A DNA stretch of 64,000 bases from MGBC163016 sp964631345 (GTDB lineage Bacteria > Actinomycetota > Coriobacteriia > Coriobacteriales > Eggerthellaceae), in contig CAZVWE010000003.1 in the NCBI GenBank assembly GCA_964631345.1, positions 1 to 64,000 on the forward strand, read 5' to 3'. The notes under the pieces are model-generated. The model did not search any database and was not told the DNA's origin. It saw nothing but the letters and a program-made list of their open reading frames with translations. A program made the position numbers and the translations under genes. Of the stretch, positions 8,401 through 17,013 are shown in pieces. Position 1 is the first letter of the stretch. Each line of letters opens with the position of its first letter.

Positions 8401-9384
8401 GTTTTGTGCTTGGACACACGTAATAGCACATACGCCAACTATATCTTTTGCGCTGCATCCGCGTGAAAGATCATTTACTGGTTTTGCTAATCCCTGCGTA
8501 ATTGGTCCATAAGCCTCAGCTTTTGCTAAGCGTTGCACAAGTTTGTATCCAGAATTACCTGCATCAAGATCAGGAAATACCAAGATATTTGCATCTCCTG
8601 CGACATCTGAGTCTGGACATTTTAGGCTTGCCACATCGGAACAAATTGCTGCATCAACTTGAAGTTCTCCATCAATTTTGAGATCAGGATCTTTTTCTTT
8701 AGCGATTGATACTGCACGTTCAACCTTGGCTGCATCATCGTTTTTAGCCGAACCGTAGGAAGAATGCGAGATCATTGCAACCTTTGGTTCTGTACCAATT
8801 AAGGACGTCCAAGACTTTGCACTATCGATTGCAATTTCAGCTAATTCTTCAGATGTTGGATTAACGTTTAATCCGCAATCAGCAAATATAAATGTTCCGT
8901 TTTCTCCAAATTCGCAATCAGGAACATTCATCACAAAAAAGCTGCTTACAATTGCGGAGTTTTCGGCGGTTTTAATAATTTGTAAGCTTGGCCTTAAGAC
9001 GTCTGCTGTTGAATGTATAGCACCTGAGACTAACCCGTCAGCATATCCAAGCTTAACTAGCATGACTGCAAAATACATTGGGTCTTTTACTAACGAGGTT
9101 GCTTCATCTTGAGTTATCCCTTTTGCTTTACGAATCTCATATAGAGAATTTGCAAGTTCAGGGATGAGCTCAGATTTAGCTGGGTCGATTATCTCAGCAC
9201 CGGAAAGATCAAATCCTGAAGCGTTAATTGTATCGGGGTTGCTCAAGATAATTATGTCGGCAAAGCCAGTTTTCAGTATCTCTGCGGCAGCTTCTTGAGT
9301 TCTTTTGTCTTCGCCTTCTGCGAGAACAATTTTCTTTTTATCGAGTTTTGCCTGCTCAAGCATTGAATTAATAAAGCTTGTCAT
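8392..9384 (-). CDS. pta: phosphate acetyltransferase
   Basis: Interconverts acetyl-CoA and acetyl phosphate, supplying the substrate for acetate kinase. At 330 residues it is the short, single-domain Pta type. Conserved segments include KIVLAEGEDKRTQEAA near the start, LVSGAIHSTADVLRPSLQIIKT in the middle, and FPDLDAGNSGYKLVQRLAKAEAYGPITQG near the C terminus. I chose the ATG at 9382-9384 because AAAGGG lies six bases upstream and the protein begins with the usual helix; a longer upstream reading adds 38 unrelated residues. It faces ackA and is divergent from the pyr operon. Confidence 0.95.
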   Translation of the reverse strand: MTSFINSMLEQAKLDKKKIVLAEGEDKRTQEAAAEILKTGFADIIILSNPDTINASGFDLSGAEIIDPAKSELIPELANSLYEIRKAKGITQDEATSLVKDPMYFAVMLVKLGYADGLVSGAIHSTADVLRPSLQIIKTAENSAIVSSFFVMNVPDCEFGENGTFIFADCGLNVNPTSEELAEIAIDSAKSWTSLIGTEPKVAMISHSSYGSAKNDDAAKVERAVSIAKEKDPDLKIDGELQVDAAICSDVASLKCPDSDVAGDANILVFPDLDAGNSGYKLVQRLAKAEAYGPITQGLAKPVNDLSRGCSAKDIVGVCAITCVQAQNND

Positions 9385-9492
9385 TGAAAGCCCTTTCCGT
9401 AGTGAATAAAACGATTCTACGCATTCAAGAAAAGCATTGTGAGTACGAATTAAAATACATGTGATTATCGGCATGATTATCCATATTTTGGG

Positions 9493-9521
9493 TTTCAAAG
9501 TGGTCCAGTATGACTTATAGT
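9493..9521 (+). promoter_or_regulatory. candidate pyr operon promoter
   Basis: TATAGT at 9516-9521 with a weak TTTCAA 17 bases upstream. A start about seven bases on would fall at about 9528, exactly where the PyrR-binding hairpin begins. The -35 match is poor, so this is tentative. Confidence 0.35.
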
Positions 9522-9527
9522 GTGTAT

Positions 9528-9561
9528 GTCTTTAAAAGCGGTACAGAGAGACCGACAAGGC
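9528..9561 (+). promoter_or_regulatory. PyrR-binding hairpin in the pyr leader
   Basis: Matches the known PyrR binding loop from Bacillus pyr leaders in sequence and shape. The lower stem is GTCTT (9528-9532) with AAGGC (9557-9561). A purine-rich internal bulge follows, then the upper stem CGGT (9539-9542) with ACCG (9551-9554), and the terminal loop contains CAGAGA (9544-9549), the canonical hexaloop. Binding of PyrR with UMP should stabilise it. It lies in the 5' leader of the pyrR gene itself, giving autoregulation of the whole operon. Confidence 0.78.
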
Positions 9562-9607
9562 AAATATGGTATGAATCTAAGCCAAGTCTTTGCGGTTCGC
9601 TCTGTAC
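9541..9607 (+). promoter_or_regulatory. alternative (anti-repressor) pairing in the pyr leader
   Basis: GTACAGAG (9541-9548) is perfectly complementary to CTCTGTAC (9600-9607). This long-range stem uses the loop bases of the PyrR hairpin, so the two cannot coexist, and its 3' arm overlaps the first two bases of the Shine-Dalgarno-hiding hairpin. It is the natural ON state when PyrR is not bound. Inferred from complementarity only. Confidence 0.6.
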
Positions 9608-9629
9608 GCACTCGAGAAAAGGAGTGTGT
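9606..9629 (+). promoter_or_regulatory. hairpin hiding the pyrR ribosome binding site
   Basis: ACGCACTC (9606-9613) pairs with GAGTGTGT (9622-9629) through eight base pairs including one G-U. The right arm contains part of AAAGGAG and ends one base before the pyrR ATG at 9630. Formation would block ribosome entry. No run of T follows, so this looks like translational rather than transcriptional control. Confidence 0.65.
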
Positions 9630-10226
9630 ATGGGCAATTTCCAAAACGTAAAGTCAATCTGTATGGATGCGGAAGAGATAGATCGATCTCTTACGCGAAT
9701 GGCGCATCAAATCCTTGAAGTCGACAAAGGCGCTGAAAATATTTGCCTCGTCGGCATTCTTACGAGAGGCGATTTGCTTGCTCGTGATTTACAGGAGCGC
9801 ATAGAATCCATAGAAGGCGTCAAAGTACCTCTTGGTGCTTTGGATATTAGCTTTTATCGCGATGACTTTATGACGCATTTTGCACCTGAGGTTCACTCAA
9901 CTGATATCCCTTTTTCAATTGATGGCAAAACAGTAATTTTGGTCGACGATGTTCTATACACCGGGCGTACTGTAAGAGCGGCTTTAGACGCTTTGATGGA
10001 TATCGGAAGGCCCGATTCTGTGCAACTTGCAGTTCTTGTTGATAGAGGTCACAGAGAACTGCCAATCAGGGCAGACTTTGTAGGCAAAAATGTTCCATCT
10101 TCCCCGAATGAGTCAGTTCGTCTGTTCCTTGAAGAGGTGGACGGAGTTCCGTCAGCTGTAGAGATCCTAGAAGTTGAGCCTGGTACCCGTGCAGGGGCGG
10201 CTCCTATAAAGAAGACGGAGGCGTAA
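9630..10226 (+). CDS. pyrR: bifunctional pyr operon regulator / uracil phosphoribosyltransferase PyrR
   Basis: RNA-binding regulator of pyrimidine genes that also has uracil phosphoribosyltransferase activity. The PRPP-binding signature ILVDDVLYTGRT lies at about 104-114, and the length (198) is close to the family norm, with a slightly longer C-terminal tail. The ATG at 9630 is preceded by AAAGGAG; an in-frame extension to 9510 would run through the structured leader and is rejected. First gene of the pyr operon, one base apart from pyrB. It probably controls its own translation through the leader hairpins just upstream. Confidence 0.95.
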   Translation: MGNFQNVKSICMDAEEIDRSLTRMAHQILEVDKGAENICLVGILTRGDLLARDLQERIESIEGVKVPLGALDISFYRDDFMTHFAPEVHSTDIPFSIDGKTVILVDDVLYTGRTVRAALDALMDIGRPDSVQLAVLVDRGHRELPIRADFVGKNVPSSPNESVRLFLEEVDGVPSAVEILEVEPGTRAGAAPIKKTEA

Positions 10227-10227
10227 A

Positions 10228-11172
10228 GTGGCATTTTCACATAAACACCTAATTGATATAACGGAGTATTCAAAAGACGACATAATGCTACTTTTGGAAA
10301 CCGCTAGTAAATTCAAAGAAGTAAACGAGCGCAGAATTAAGCAGGTTCCAACACTTAAAGGTGCAACCGTTGTCAATATGTTCAACGAGCCTTCTACACG
10401 TACTCGTTCATCTTTTGAAATTGCCGAAAAGCGCCTAAGTGCAAACAGTATGAATTTCGGTGGCAGCTCAACATCCACTGTAAAGGGAGAAAGTTTAGTA
10501 GATACCGTTGAAACACTTTGTGCTTATAAAATCGACATGATAATTGTTCGCGATTCGCATGCTGGTGTTCCGAGAAAGATTGCAGATGTATCGGGTGTAC
10601 ATGTAATTGATGCAGGGGACGGCAAGCATCAGCACCCCACTCAAGCGCTTCTTGATCTATATTCAATTTGGGAAGAGAAGGGCTCATTTGATGGACTTCA
10701 TGTAGGCGTTGTGGGCGATATCGGGCACTCTAGGGTTTGTGGATCCCTTATACCTGCTCTTAAAATCATGGGATGTGAGGTAAGTGTGATCGCGCCTCCA
10801 ACTCTAATGCCTGCTGTTCCAAGTGTACTAGGGGCAGACCACGTCTCCTACAACCTTGATGAGGTGCTTCCTGATCTTGATGTTGTTTATATGCTAAGAA
10901 TTCAAAGAGAGCGCCTTGAGGGTGCACCTTTCCCGTCTCTTCGTGAATATAATCAGCTATTTGGCCTTACACAATCACGCGATAAACTCATGAAGCCTGA
11001 TGCATGTATTTGCCATCCAGGGCCTATTAATAGAGGCGTTGAGCTCGACAGCTTCATGGCTGATCATCCAAAACGTTCACTCATTCTTGATCAAGTTTAC
11101 GCAGGAATTCTTGTTCGTATGGCTGCTCTTTATCTTTTGTTAGGAGGTTCAAACGATGGCCTTGATGCTTAA
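10228..11172 (+). CDS. pyrB: aspartate carbamoyltransferase catalytic subunit
   Basis: Condenses carbamoyl phosphate with aspartate, the committed step of pyrimidine synthesis. The carbamoyl-phosphate site STRTRSSFE is at about 56-64, and HPTQALLDLYSI, the later HxxxQ-type motif, is present. GTG start at 10228 with GGAGG upstream. Length 314 fits the catalytic chain. No regulatory subunit gene (pyrI) is next to it, as usual for Gram-positives. Overlaps pyrC by 17 bases. Confidence 0.97.
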   Translation: MAFSHKHLIDITEYSKDDIMLLLETASKFKEVNERRIKQVPTLKGATVVNMFNEPSTRTRSSFEIAEKRLSANSMNFGGSSTSTVKGESLVDTVETLCAYKIDMIIVRDSHAGVPRKIADVSGVHVIDAGDGKHQHPTQALLDLYSIWEEKGSFDGLHVGVVGDIGHSRVCGSLIPALKIMGCEVSVIAPPTLMPAVPSVLGADHVSYNLDEVLPDLDVVYMLRIQRERLEGAPFPSLREYNQLFGLTQSRDKLMKPDACICHPGPINRGVELDSFMADHPKRSLILDQVYAGILVRMAALYLLLGGSNDGLDA

Positions 11173-12448
11173 AGGTGCGCGTCTGATTGACCCACAAATA
11201 GGACTTGATGAAGTCTCTGACATTCTAATTAGAGATGGTCAAATTGTTGAAATTGGACATAATCTCACCATGGAGAAGGGTGTCGAAAAGGATCTAACAG
11301 GCAAAATTATCACACCTGGTCTTGTTGATATGCATGTGCATCTTCGCGAACCTGGGTTTGAGCAAAAAGAAGATATTGAAAGTGGCACAAAAGCTGCAGC
11401 GCATGGTGGTTTTACCGCGGTTTGTGCAATGCCTAATACTGATCCTGTGATCGATAATGCTGTAGGTGTTGAATATATCAAGGCGCGTGCATCTCAGGTT
11501 GGAAAAGCAAGAGTAATAGTCTCTGGTGCATGTACAAAGGGTCAAAAAGGGGAAATACTTTCTGATATGGGGGATATGTATGCCCATGGAGTGAAAGTGT
11601 TTACAGACGATGGACACGGAATCCAAGACAGCGGAATGATGAGACGTGTCATGGATTACGCAATGCAGTTTGATTGTGTGATCATGCCTCATTGTCAAGA
11701 CAATGCTTTAGTGGGAGATGGCCAGGTAAATGAAGGCGTCGCATCTACTAGGCTTGGACTTTTAGGGTGGCCTAATGAGGGTGAAGAGCTTGAGATTGCG
11801 CGTGATATTGCGCTATGTAGGCTAACTGGATGTCCTTTGCATATACAACACATCACCACTAAGCGCGGTGTTGAACTCGTTAAAGCTGCGAAAGCTGAAG
11901 GGCTTCCTGTCACTTGTGAAGTAACTCCTCATCATATGTTCTTGACTGAAGATGACATTACAGATGATTATCCAACATCGCTCAAAGTCAATCCGCCCCT
12001 TAGAACCAAAGAAGATGCGCAAGCTTTAATTGAAGCGCTAAAAGATGGAACAATTGATGCGATAGTGACAGACCACGCGCCTCATACCGACTGGGAAAAA
12101 GACAGAGAATTTGAGCTTTCACCATTTGGGATGACAGGACTTGAGACATCCCTTGGTCTAGTGCTTACAGAGCTTGTAGATAAAGGTGTTATCGATTATG
12201 CAAGGCTAGTTGAGGCTATGGCTGTAGCCCCAAGAAAGATCCTTCGCGAAACTCCTGTGAAATTAGAAGCTGGAAATATCGCTGACTTAACAGTCATTGA
12301 TCCAGATGTGACATGGACGGTCAAACGTGAGGATTTCTATTCCAAAGCTGGAAATTCAGGATTTATTGGGCGTGAGTTAAAGGGAAAGGCAAGCGATGTA
12401 TACGTAGGCGGTTATGCAACGCTTGAAGATGGTGTTGTCGTTGAGTGA
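11156..12448 (+). CDS. pyrC: dihydroorotase
   Basis: Zinc enzyme closing carbamoyl aspartate to dihydroorotate. Amidohydrolase fold with metal-binding DMHVHLREPG at about 58-67, later conserved histidines in MPHCQD and HIQHITT, and VTDHAPH near residue 305. Length 430 is typical of the PyrC class I type. AGGAGG lies eight bases before the ATG. The gene overlaps pyrB upstream and carA downstream, indicating tight co-translation. Confidence 0.96.
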   Translation: MALMLKGARLIDPQIGLDEVSDILIRDGQIVEIGHNLTMEKGVEKDLTGKIITPGLVDMHVHLREPGFEQKEDIESGTKAAAHGGFTAVCAMPNTDPVIDNAVGVEYIKARASQVGKARVIVSGACTKGQKGEILSDMGDMYAHGVKVFTDDGHGIQDSGMMRRVMDYAMQFDCVIMPHCQDNALVGDGQVNEGVASTRLGLLGWPNEGEELEIARDIALCRLTGCPLHIQHITTKRGVELVKAAKAEGLPVTCEVTPHHMFLTEDDITDDYPTSLKVNPPLRTKEDAQALIEALKDGTIDAIVTDHAPHTDWEKDREFELSPFGMTGLETSLGLVLTELVDKGVIDYARLVEAMAVAPRKILRETPVKLEAGNIADLTVIDPDVTWTVKREDFYSKAGNSGFIGRELKGKASDVYVGGYATLEDGVVVE

Positions 12449-13784
12449 ACTATCGAACAAGGTGATTGAGTCCACCTCAAAACAAAAACAAGAACCAGCG
12501 CTTATGGTCTTAGAAGACGGAACAAAGTTCTACGGAAAATCATGTGGTGTATCCGGTGAAGCATTTGGGGAAGTGTGTTTTAACACTTCTTTAGAGGGAT
12601 ACTTTGAGGTTATTACAGATCCATCTTATGCTGGACAGATTTTAATTATGACGTATCCCCAAATTGGAAATTATGGAGTGTGCAAGGCTGATTCCCAAAG
12701 AAAAAGTCCTGCACTTAGAGCGCTTGTTGTGCGCGATATGTGTCACACTCCGTCAAATTGGCGAAGCCCTGAAACTCTTCCTGAGTATTTACGAGAAAAC
12801 AACGTTGTAGCAATTGAGGGCATTGATACTCGTGCGCTTGTGCGACACATTCGTGAAAATGGGGCTATGCGTGCAGGTATCTCAACGCTTGATCTTAATG
12901 CTGAATCTTTGCTTTCAAAGGTAAAGAATTCGGATGCTTTAGTTGGAGAGAACTTTGTTAAAAGTGTATCTAGTCCTAAAGATTTCGCAGACTATAAGAC
13001 CAGCGCTGAGAGAAGCTTTGCACTGAAAGATGGAAAAGCACCAGTGCATAAAGTTGTTGCGTATGACTGCGGTGCTAAAACAGGCATTGTTGAGAATCTT
13101 GTACTCAGCGGAATGGATGTGCAGTTTGTTCCTTGGGATACTCCTGCTGAAGATGTCTTGGCACTCAATCCCGATGGTGTTTTCTTATCTAATGGCCCAG
13201 GGGATCCTGATGCTGTACAAGAAACCTTTACGCAGGTGGAAAAATTGCTCGGCAAGGTAAATCTATTTGGGATATGTCTCGGGCATCAAATGCTTTGCAA
13301 AGCAGCTGGTGCTGATATGGAAAAACTCCCATTTGGTCATCATGGTGGAAATCATCCAGTTATGAATTTGCTTACTGGACGAGTTGAAATCACTTCGCAA
13401 AATCACGGATTTGGGGTGATTTTTGAAACTTTAGGGGATTTGATTCCAGAGCAGTCAGGAGGAATTTCTGAACATTTCTCTGATCTTAGAGAATGGGCAG
13501 AAAGATCGATCGCTCCTGTGGTTAATAATCCAAAATTTGGAAGAATTCGGCTTACACATGTGAATCTAAACGATGGAACGCCTGAAGGGATTGCGTTTTT
13601 GGATGTTCCTGCATTTTCTGTTCAGTATCACCCAGAGGCATCTCCAGGACCTACTGATTCACATTATTTATTTACAGCATTCTCAAGACTGATGGACAAC
13701 GATCCCGATTATTTAGACATTGATATCGCCAACGATAGATGTGAGGGTTGGGTGTTTTCAGATAAGGAGGCATCCTGTGCCTAG
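12414..13784 (+). CDS. carA: carbamoyl-phosphate synthase small chain
   Basis: Glutaminase subunit delivering ammonia to CarB. The class I amidotransferase site is clear: SNGPGDPDA, the nucleophile in FGICLGHQM, and the His/Glu pair in QYHPEASPGP. Two oddities: the N terminus is longer than usual (the family's LEDG-x-x-FYG strand begins only at about residue 32), and there are roughly 30 extra residues between SQNHGFGV and THVNLNDGT, where other CarA proteins have a short loop. The start is uncertain: the ATGs at 12414 and 12429 and the GTG at 12462 are all possible. Overlaps pyrC and carB. Confidence 0.93.
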   Translation: MQRLKMVLSLSELSNKVIESTSKQKQEPALMVLEDGTKFYGKSCGVSGEAFGEVCFNTSLEGYFEVITDPSYAGQILIMTYPQIGNYGVCKADSQRKSPALRALVVRDMCHTPSNWRSPETLPEYLRENNVVAIEGIDTRALVRHIRENGAMRAGISTLDLNAESLLSKVKNSDALVGENFVKSVSSPKDFADYKTSAERSFALKDGKAPVHKVVAYDCGAKTGIVENLVLSGMDVQFVPWDTPAEDVLALNPDGVFLSNGPGDPDAVQETFTQVEKLLGKVNLFGICLGHQMLCKAAGADMEKLPFGHHGGNHPVMNLLTGRVEITSQNHGFGVIFETLGDLIPEQSGGISEHFSDLREWAERSIAPVVNNPKFGRIRLTHVNLNDGTPEGIAFLDVPAFSVQYHPEASPGPTDSHYLFTAFSRLMDNDPDYLDIDIANDRCEGWVFSDKEASCA

Positions 13785-16700
13785 AAGAGACGATATACAA
13801 AAAATATTAATCATAGGATCGGGTCCTATAGTTATCGGGCAGGCTTGTGAGTTTGACTATTCTGGTGCGCAGGCTTGTAAGGTACTAAAAGAAGATGGTT
13901 TTGATGTTGTACTTGTAAATTCAAACCCTGCAACAATAATGACCGATCCAGAACTTGCAGATCGTACATATGTTGAGCCGATTACAAAAGAGTTTGTACG
14001 TAAAGTTATTGAGAAAGAACACCCTGATGCGATTCTTCCAACACTCGGTGGACAAACAGGTCTGAATGTTTCTGTTGAGCTTGCTAAATCGGGTGTTTTA
14101 GATGAGTTCAACGTTGAAATGATCGGATGCGATTTATCAGCAATTGAACGAGGTGAAGATCGCAAGCTGTTCAATGAGTGTATGGAAGAGCTAGGTATTG
14201 AAACTGCAAGAAGTGGATATGCCTATTCCGTTGCTGATGCTGAAGCTATAGTCAAAGAAATTGGGTATCCTGTCGTACTTAGGCCTTCGTTTACATTGGG
14301 AGGTTCAGGCGGCGGCGTTGCTCATAATGAAGAAGAGCTTATTCGAATTGTTTCTCAAGGACTTGAACTTTCTCCTGCAGGAGAGGTTCTTGTTGAAGAA
14401 TCCATTGAAGGTTGGAAAGAATTCGAGATGGAGGCCATGCGTGACAACGCTGGCAATGGCATTATTGTGTGTTCCATTGAAAACCTTGACCCAATGGGTA
14501 TCCATACAGGTGACTCTATCACGGTGGCGCCTGCACAGACCTTAACCGATATTGAGTATCAAAGAATGAGGGTGGCCTCGCTTGCGGTACTTGAAAAGGT
14601 TGGTGTTCAAACAGGCGGTTCTAATGTCCAATTTGCCGTAAATCCAAAAGATGGACGTATGGTAATTATTGAGATGAACCCAAGAGTTTCAAGATCATCC
14701 GCTCTTGCTTCAAAGGCAACTGGATTTCCAATTGCTAAAGCGGCAACACAGTTAGCCGTTGGATATACCTTAGATGAGATTACAAACGATATTACACGTG
14801 CGACACCTGCGTGTTTTGAGCCATCAATTGATTATTGTGTTGTAAAAGTTCCTCGTTTTGCGTTTGAAAAGTTCCAAGGAACTGATGACACTCTTACAAC
14901 GCGCATGAAAGCTGTTGGCGAAATTATGGCAATAGGGCGTACGTTTGAAGAAGCTCTAGGTAAAGCTATGCGCTCTTTAGAGAATACAATGTGCGGGCTT
15001 GGATTTGGTGCAACAAGTGATACACCAGATATAGATGAGCTTGAACAGTTGGTGTTAAGGCCAACAGCTAATAGAATTTATTTCCTAGCTGAAGCGCTTC
15101 TTAGGGGAATATCTGTAGACAGGATTGTTGAACTTACAGGAATTGATAGGTTCTTCATCTCAAGAATCGATGATATGGTTCAAGTACAAAAAGCTTTGCA
15201 AGGCATTTCTTTATCAGATTATGATGCCGATACATTTTTGGTTGCAAAGCGCTTAGGGATATCCGATGTACAAATCGCAAAGCTTTCGAACGCAACTGAG
15301 GATGAGGTAAGAGTTGTAAGAAAGGCTTTAGGTGTTGTTCCTGCATTCAAGACCGTAGATACTTGTGCTGCAGAATTTGAAAGCAGTACCGAATACCATT
15401 ACAAGACATATGACGCATATGAATCCGAAATTACTCCTACCGATAAAAAGAAAGTCATGATTTTAGGTGCAGGCCCAAATCGTATAGGACAAGGCATTGA
15501 ATTTGATTATTGCTGTGTGCATGCAAGCTACGCACTTTCTGAGGCCGGCTTTGAGACCATTATGGTTAACTGCAACCCAGAAACCGTATCCACTGATTAC
15601 GACACATCTGATCGCCTTTATTTTGAGCCTTTAACCTATGAAGACGTAATGGATGTGATTGATGCTGAAAAACCTTATGGCGTCATAGTCACACTTGGTG
15701 GACAAACGCCTTTAAAGCTTGCGAAACGCCTTGAAGATGCAGGTATAAATATCATGGGAACAAAGCCAGAGGCAATTGATCTTGCAGAAGATAGGAATAG
15801 GTTCTGTGAGATTTTGGATTCACTGGATATTCCATATCCTGTATCTGGTATGGCTGAAACATATGAAGAGGCAAGACAGGTAGCTGACAAAATAGGATAT
15901 CCACTGCTTGTACGCCCAAGTTATGTTTTAGGCGGTCGCGGAATGGCGATCGTATACGATGAAGCGCAGCTTGAGAAGTACATGACAGAGGCAACACGTG
16001 TAACTCCGGATGACCCGATCTATCTTGATAGATTTTTAGAGGGTGCAGTCGAGCTTGATGTTGATGCAATATGTGATGGAAAAGAAGTGTATGTTGGAGC
16101 CATTCTTGAGCATATTGAAATGGCTGGAATTCACTCTGGGGATTCTGCTTGTTGTACACCTCCTTTTGCTTTATCTGATGCCCTTCAGGCTCGAGTAAGG
16201 CGAATAGTAAAAGACATTGCATTAGCGCTTGGAGTTGTTGGTCTATTGAACGTTCAATTCGCCATCAAAGATGGGGTTATCTATGTAATTGAGGCAAACC
16301 CAAGAGCAAGCCGTACAGTTCCATTTGTATCAAAAGCCACAGGTATACCTTTTGCAAAGTTGGCAGCCAGAATTATGTCTGGTGAGACAATTGCGTCGTT
16401 TAACCTGCCACCCGATGACAGGCGCCTTGATTATTTCTGTGTTAAAGAAGCTGTTATGCCGTGGGGTCGTTTCCCTGGCACAAATGTAGTGCTTGGCCCT
16501 GAGATGAAATCAACCGGAGAAGTTATGGGAGTTGCAAGAAACTTCCCAGCTGCATATATGAAAACACAACTTGCGATTGACTATGTACCAGCTGAAGGTG
16601 GGTATGTATTCATATCAGTAAATGATCGAGATAAGCGAAACGTAATACAAATTGCCCGTGATCTGCATAGACTTGGATTTTCAATTCTTGCTACAAAAGG

Positions 16701-17013
16701 AACAGCTCAAACTCTTAGAGCAGCTGGCGTGGATTGCAAAGGGATCGGAAAAATCCATGAAGGCGATAACGACATTTTACATATGATTGCAGATGGAGAT
16801 GTCACCCTGATCATAAATACACCTCTTGGTTCAGCGACACGCGATGATGGTTATGAAATTCGCGCAGCTGCTGTAAGGCATGGTGTGACCTATGTAACTA
16901 CACTGGCGGCAGCCCAAGCGCTAGTTGCTGGAATTGAAGTTTCAAAGCTTGGAGATTACGAGACGATCGCACTACAGGATCTTCCTAGATGGAATGAGGA
17001 GGTGCATGCGTGA
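13777..17013 (+). CDS. carB: carbamoyl-phosphate synthase large chain
   Basis: Synthesises carbamoyl phosphate from bicarbonate, ammonia and two ATP. The 1078-residue protein has two homologous ATP-grasp halves, each opening with a GSGP or GAGP nucleotide loop (KILIIGSGPIVIGQ near 10; KVMILGAGPNRIGQ near 555), and a C-terminal MGS-type allosteric domain (from about 935, RNVIQIARDLHRLGFSILATKGT). I chose the GTG at 13777: AGGAGG lies seven bases upstream, and the protein then starts with PRRDDIQKILI as in relatives. Eight-base overlap with carA. Confidence 0.97.
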   Translation: MPRRDDIQKILIIGSGPIVIGQACEFDYSGAQACKVLKEDGFDVVLVNSNPATIMTDPELADRTYVEPITKEFVRKVIEKEHPDAILPTLGGQTGLNVSVELAKSGVLDEFNVEMIGCDLSAIERGEDRKLFNECMEELGIETARSGYAYSVADAEAIVKEIGYPVVLRPSFTLGGSGGGVAHNEEELIRIVSQGLELSPAGEVLVEESIEGWKEFEMEAMRDNAGNGIIVCSIENLDPMGIHTGDSITVAPAQTLTDIEYQRMRVASLAVLEKVGVQTGGSNVQFAVNPKDGRMVIIEMNPRVSRSSALASKATGFPIAKAATQLAVGYTLDEITNDITRATPACFEPSIDYCVVKVPRFAFEKFQGTDDTLTTRMKAVGEIMAIGRTFEEALGKAMRSLENTMCGLGFGATSDTPDIDELEQLVLRPTANRIYFLAEALLRGISVDRIVELTGIDRFFISRIDDMVQVQKALQGISLSDYDADTFLVAKRLGISDVQIAKLSNATEDEVRVVRKALGVVPAFKTVDTCAAEFESSTEYHYKTYDAYESEITPTDKKKVMILGAGPNRIGQGIEFDYCCVHASYALSEAGFETIMVNCNPETVSTDYDTSDRLYFEPLTYEDVMDVIDAEKPYGVIVTLGGQTPLKLAKRLEDAGINIMGTKPEAIDLAEDRNRFCEILDSLDIPYPVSGMAETYEEARQVADKIGYPLLVRPSYVLGGRGMAIVYDEAQLEKYMTEATRVTPDDPIYLDRFLEGAVELDVDAICDGKEVYVGAILEHIEMAGIHSGDSACCTPPFALSDALQARVRRIVKDIALALGVVGLLNVQFAIKDGVIYVIEANPRASRTVPFVSKATGIPFAKLAARIMSGETIASFNLPPDDRRLDYFCVKEAVMPWGRFPGTNVVLGPEMKSTGEVMGVARNFPAAYMKTQLAIDYVPAEGGYVFISVNDRDKRNVIQIARDLHRLGFSILATKGTAQTLRAAGVDCKGIGKIHEGDNDILHMIADGDVTLIINTPLGSATRDDGYEIRAAAVRHGVTYVTTLAAAQALVAGIEVSKLGDYETIALQDLPRWNEEVHA

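Noticed and set aside
9510..9629. In-frame upstream extension of pyrR
   Set aside because: Runs through the structured leader; the ATG at 9630 has a good ribosome binding site and the normal PyrR N terminus.
15752..16222. 156-codon minus-strand frame inside carB
   Set aside because: Lies wholly within a well-conserved gene on the other strand; a shadow of carB codon use.
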